Shown: positions 61,754 to 64,000 of the stretch, piece by piece
How the letters are laid out: each line of letters begins with the position of its first letter
Position numbering within the stretch: position 1 is the first letter of the stretch
Assembly: GCA_910588955.1 (NCBI GenBank)
Contig: CAJURQ010000001.1
Span: forward strand, 62,001-126,000
Direction: 5' to 3'
From: an uncultured Lachnospiraceae bacterium
Lineage (GTDB): Bacteria; Bacillota; Clostridia; Lachnospirales; Lachnospiraceae
DNA length: 64,000 nt
Made by a program: the position numbers and the translations under genes
Notes under the pieces: model-generated
Told to the model about the DNA's origin: nothing
Database searches by the model: none
The model's input: only the letters and a program-made list of their open reading frames with translations

Positions 61754-62535
61754 TTTGACAGGCGGGAGGACACTTGAATAGAACGATACAGGTCGGCGTA
61801 GACGTCGGGAGAAATTCCCTCCATGTAATTTGGGGAATATGCCTTGTCTATGCCGGCTTTTTTTAGCAGGTCGATCGCCTTGTTGTAGGCGATTGCCGCC
61901 TCCGTTTCCGTGTCGTAAGTGCCAACATTGACGCTGCCCTTCACATGAATTTTCACCCGATAACGGGTAAGCCCGTTTTCCTGCACGATGCTTACGCCGT
62001 GAAAGCGGTTTAGGATTTCGACATTTTCATAGCGCAGATCGTTTCGGTTGCCGTTGATGAAACGGTAGTCCCGTCCTTCTACGGCGTAATTTTTGATGCC
62101 GTAACGGCTCATGATGTTGACCTGCATACCGTAGTCGGCGACGAAATAGTGACCGCCGCGTCTGGAAATTTTGCGGGAGGAATAGTAGAACAGGTCGTCC
62201 TTGTCAAAAATGAAAAATTCAGCCGGGGAAAAGTAGTAATAAAAAAAACGGGGACGAATGTAAATGGGCGAGGAAAAATAGAGCCCGTTGTCCCGGAAAT
62301 TAATCAGGCAGACCCATTTTTCAAAGGCGAGCGGGGAGTTTTCGCGGTAGTCCTCAAGCCGGAGAGAGGCGTCGTTTAAGAGCGCAGAGGCGGTACAGTA
62401 AATCTCATGCGCTTTTTGTCTGTCTCTATGGCTGCCGAGGCTGATGTGTTTATTGCGATAAGTTAACGAAGCGCGAAAGTAGACGGTTCCGTCCTTGCGT
62501 TTTGCCGTGTACACGCCCGGTAATGGCTGGTTCAT
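61738..62535 (-). CDS. AP2-domain protein with a degenerate HNH-like region
   Basis: A 265-residue protein. The N-terminal part (GVYTAKRKDGTVYFRASLTYRNKHISLGSHRDRQKAHEIY) is an AP2-like three-strand DNA-binding fold. The middle has a segment like the end of an HNH nuclease site (FINGNRNDLRYENVEILN), without the paired histidines expected for cleavage. The C-terminal part (YRVKIHVKGSVNVGTYDTETEAAIAYNKAIDLL) is a second AP2 domain. AP2-HNH proteins are usually homing endonucleases; this one looks like a derived DNA-binding protein. GGAGGAG stands before ATG 62535. Confidence 0.75.
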   Translation of the reverse strand: MNQPLPGVYTAKRKDGTVYFRASLTYRNKHISLGSHRDRQKAHEIYCTASALLNDASLRLEDYRENSPLAFEKWVCLINFRDNGLYFSSPIYIRPRFFYYYFSPAEFFIFDKDDLFYYSSRKISRRGGHYFVADYGMQVNIMSRYGIKNYAVEGRDYRFINGNRNDLRYENVEILNRFHGVSIVQENGLTRYRVKIHVKGSVNVGTYDTETEAAIAYNKAIDLLKKAGIDKAYSPNYMEGISPDVYADLYRSIQVSSRLSNYRSE

Positions 62536-62685
62536 GTGCCGCTCCTCCTTATTAAGTAATTGTACCATTTTTGAGAAAAAAAACAAATTCAGAAATATTT
62601 TTCCTGTTTTCTGCATAGAATATGATAGCAGCCAAATGAGTCACAGTGTTTCAAACAGTAAACTGCTTTGACTATGGAGGAAGAG

Positions 62686-63306
62686 ATGTACAGGAAATAT
62701 ATTACAGGCTTCTTTTTGGCGGGGATGACCATATTATCATCATGGCTCTGCGTCAGGGAGCTGAAGATTGACCGAATATCGGTCAAGCCTGCTTTTCGCA
62801 TGGAATACCTTGACACGTCGATGGAGGAAGATAAGCAAAGCTTTGTGGAGATGCTTGAGAGCGTATCTTCCGGACAGAGAGTGGTGGATTACGAGGTGTT
62901 GGAGCAGACGAAGAAGTATCAGTTGTCGGACAAGGACTATGACGCGCTTCTTCGGATTGTGGAGGCGGAAGCAGGCGGCGAGGATCAGGACGGGAAACTT
63001 CTGGTGGCAAACGTTGTCCTAAACAGGGTGAATAACGACCTGTTTCCGGATACGGTGCTTGAGGTGGTCATGCAGAAGGAGCAGGGAATTGCCCAGTTTT
63101 CACCTACCGTGGACGGCAGATACACAAACGTCTGCGTAAGCGATGATACGGTGGCGGCGGTGGAGCGCGCCCTTTACGGGGAAGATATTTCCCGGGGAGC
63201 GTTGTATTTCTGTGCCCGCGAAAAGGCGGATTCCGACAAGCTGAAATGGTTCGACAGAAAACTGACCAGACTTTTTTCTTACGGGCACCATGAATTCTTT
63301 TTATGA
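62686..63306 (+). CDS. SleB-like cell wall hydrolase (Hydrolase_2 family)
   Basis: A 206-residue protein. A signal or anchor segment (YITGFFLAGMTILSSWLCV) is followed by a linker, then the catalytic domain from about residue 85: LLRIVEAEAGGEDQDGKLLVANVVLNRV holds the conserved Glu, and IAQFSPTVDGRY and RALYGEDISRGALYFC are later family motifs. Such lytic enzymes cut peptidoglycan; SleB itself opens the spore cortex in germination. The CwlJ/SleB-type fold is clear; a spore role is not proven. ATG 62686 has GGAGGAAG in front. It is divergent from the AP2 gene. Confidence 0.88.
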   Translation: MYRKYITGFFLAGMTILSSWLCVRELKIDRISVKPAFRMEYLDTSMEEDKQSFVEMLESVSSGQRVVDYEVLEQTKKYQLSDKDYDALLRIVEAEAGGEDQDGKLLVANVVLNRVNNDLFPDTVLEVVMQKEQGIAQFSPTVDGRYTNVCVSDDTVAAVERALYGEDISRGALYFCAREKADSDKLKWFDRKLTRLFSYGHHEFFL

Positions 63307-63315
63307 GGATTGTTG

Positions 63316-63413
63316 CGTGCACTTGAAAAGTGTGTTACCATTCAAGTTGGCAATGGAGCAGTCGCAGTAAATGCCGATGGCATTAACTGCACGAGTATCG
63401 CTTCGCGAACTCG
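63316..63413 (+). other. Multi-hairpin leader before thrC
   Basis: Within the 178-base gap, ACTTGAA (63321-63327) can pair with TTCAAGT (63341-63347). GCAGTAAATGCC (63364-63375) pairs with GGCATTAACTGC (63379-63390). CGAGT/ACTCG with inner TCGC/GCGA spans 63392-63413. The region could be a regulatory leader or a repeat element. The T-box core sequence is not visible. Confidence 0.55.
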
Positions 63414-63484
63414 GTGCTTGTGAAGCTCATGGGTAAGTTTGCACTGCGGGCACTCAGATTTATATAATTCATAAGAAGAAAGGT

Positions 63485-64000
63485 ATGGAAAAAAGAATGG
63501 AAGTTTTATACAGCAGCACCAGAGACGGCAGGGAAAAGATCACGGCGTCACAGGCTATTTTAAAGGGTCTGTCCGAGGACGGGGGCTTGTTTGTGCCGGA
63601 CCATATTCCCGCGCTTTCCTGCACCATGAGGGAGCTTGCGGGCAAAAGCTATCAGGAGACCGCCTACGAAGTGATGAAGCTGTTTCTCACGGATTTTACG
63701 GAGGAGGAGCTGAAAACCTGTATCGCGCGCGCTTACGACGCGAAATTTGACACGGAGGTGATCGCGCCGCTTGTGGAGGCGGAGGGCGCATACTATCTGG
63801 AACTGTTCCATGGAGCGACCATTGCTTTTAAGGATATGGCATTGTCGATTCTGCCCCATCTGATGATTGCTTCCGCGAAAAAGAATCATGTGGAGAATGA
63901 GATAGTTATTCTGACGGCGACTTCCGGCGACACGGGCAAGGCGGCTCTTGCAGGCTTTGCGGGTGTGGCGGGTACGAAGATCATTGTGTTTTATCCGAAG
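63485..64000 (+). CDS. thrC: Threonine synthase, 5' part (runs off the window)
   Basis: The frame is open to the end of the window, giving 172 residues. MEVLYSSTRDGREKITASQAILKGLSEDGGLFVP is the typical N-terminus of the ThrC type found in Clostridia. LELFHGATIAFKDMALSILP holds the PLP-binding lysine, and ILTATSGDTGKAALAGF binds the PLP phosphate. The enzyme makes threonine from O-phosphohomoserine. ATG 63485 or 63497 may be the start; GAAAGG stands just upstream of the first. Confidence 0.93.
   Translation, partial: MEKRMEVLYSSTRDGREKITASQAILKGLSEDGGLFVPDHIPALSCTMRELAGKSYQETAYEVMKLFLTDFTEEELKTCIARAYDAKFDTEVIAPLVEAEGAYYLELFHGATIAFKDMALSILPHLMIASAKKNHVENEIVILTATSGDTGKAALAGFAGVAGTKIIVFYPK

Noticed and set aside
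63307..63484. T-box riboswitch upstream of thrC
   Set aside because: The conserved T-box core and a following terminator hairpin are not visible.

Overview
The window looks like chromosome of a motile, anaerobic Gram-positive member of the Clostridia, most probably Lachnospiraceae. This rests on family content, not on a database match: a flagellin with an inserted metallopeptidase, CheR, a complete Rnf ferredoxin:NAD+ oxidoreductase, a biotin-dependent sodium-pump decarboxylase cluster, an IspH gene running into a ribosomal S1 gene, BspA-type leucine-rich surface proteins, and strong AGGAGG-type ribosome binding sites. Most genes look moderately GC-rich. One stretch, about 38.33-41.2 kb, is visibly AT-rich and looks acquired.

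Layout. 1-1.5 kb: 3' part of a flagellinolysin gene, broken by one missing G. 1.5-3.2 kb: a zinc-ribbon protein and a D,D-carboxypeptidase. 3.3-8.6 kb: a five-gene sodium-pump decarboxylase/transcarboxylase operon holding two different carboxyltransferases. 8.7-12.4 kb: a badly frameshifted BspA/Ig-like surface protein. 12.6-20.7 kb: an intact giant surface protein of about 2,685 residues with a related signal peptide. 20.8-27.3 kb: TetR and RpiR regulators, a HI0933-type flavoprotein, cmk, ispH, rpsA and cheR. 27.4-28.5 kb: a minus-strand DEDDh exonuclease. 28.7-33.7 kb: rnfCDGEAB.

33.7-38.3 kb: a TerY-P-like phosphorylation module (atypical kinase with zinc ribbon, leucine-rich-repeat protein, vWA protein, PP2C phosphatase, small multi-cysteine protein). 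It is followed at 38.4-41.1 kb by an AT-rich gene pair: a Ser/Thr kinase fused to a C-terminal domain with a tRNA-guanine-transglycosylase-like CxCxxC...H zinc motif, and a small PD-(D/E)XK-like nuclease. This pair is the best candidate for an undescribed system.

41.2-50.6 kb: an Fe-S aldo/keto reductase, three SAM methyltransferases, a CD3324-family protein, an RNHCP protein, a hybrid histidine kinase, a GNAT acetyltransferase and lipoproteins. 50.6-56.5 kb: a PadR-controlled FtsW-like membrane protein, and a sigma factor/membrane protein/ABC transporter operon. 56.5-58.1 kb: a decayed AbiE toxin-antitoxin pair. 58.1-64 kb: ApbE, an esterase, a GH25-fold protein lacking its catalytic acid pair, an AP2/HNH-like protein, a SleB-like hydrolase, and the start of thrC.

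Two themes join the genes. First, energy coupling: the decarboxylase and Rnf both work at the membrane and can share a sodium or proton circuit, and ApbE is the enzyme type that attaches FMN to RnfG/RnfD. Second, structured non-coding DNA: two copies of a hairpin element of about 95 bp with a compensatory base-pair change lie just after the stops of cheR and the vWA gene, a run of hairpins precedes cmk, and an imperfect inverted repeat of about 214 bp follows the esterase gene.
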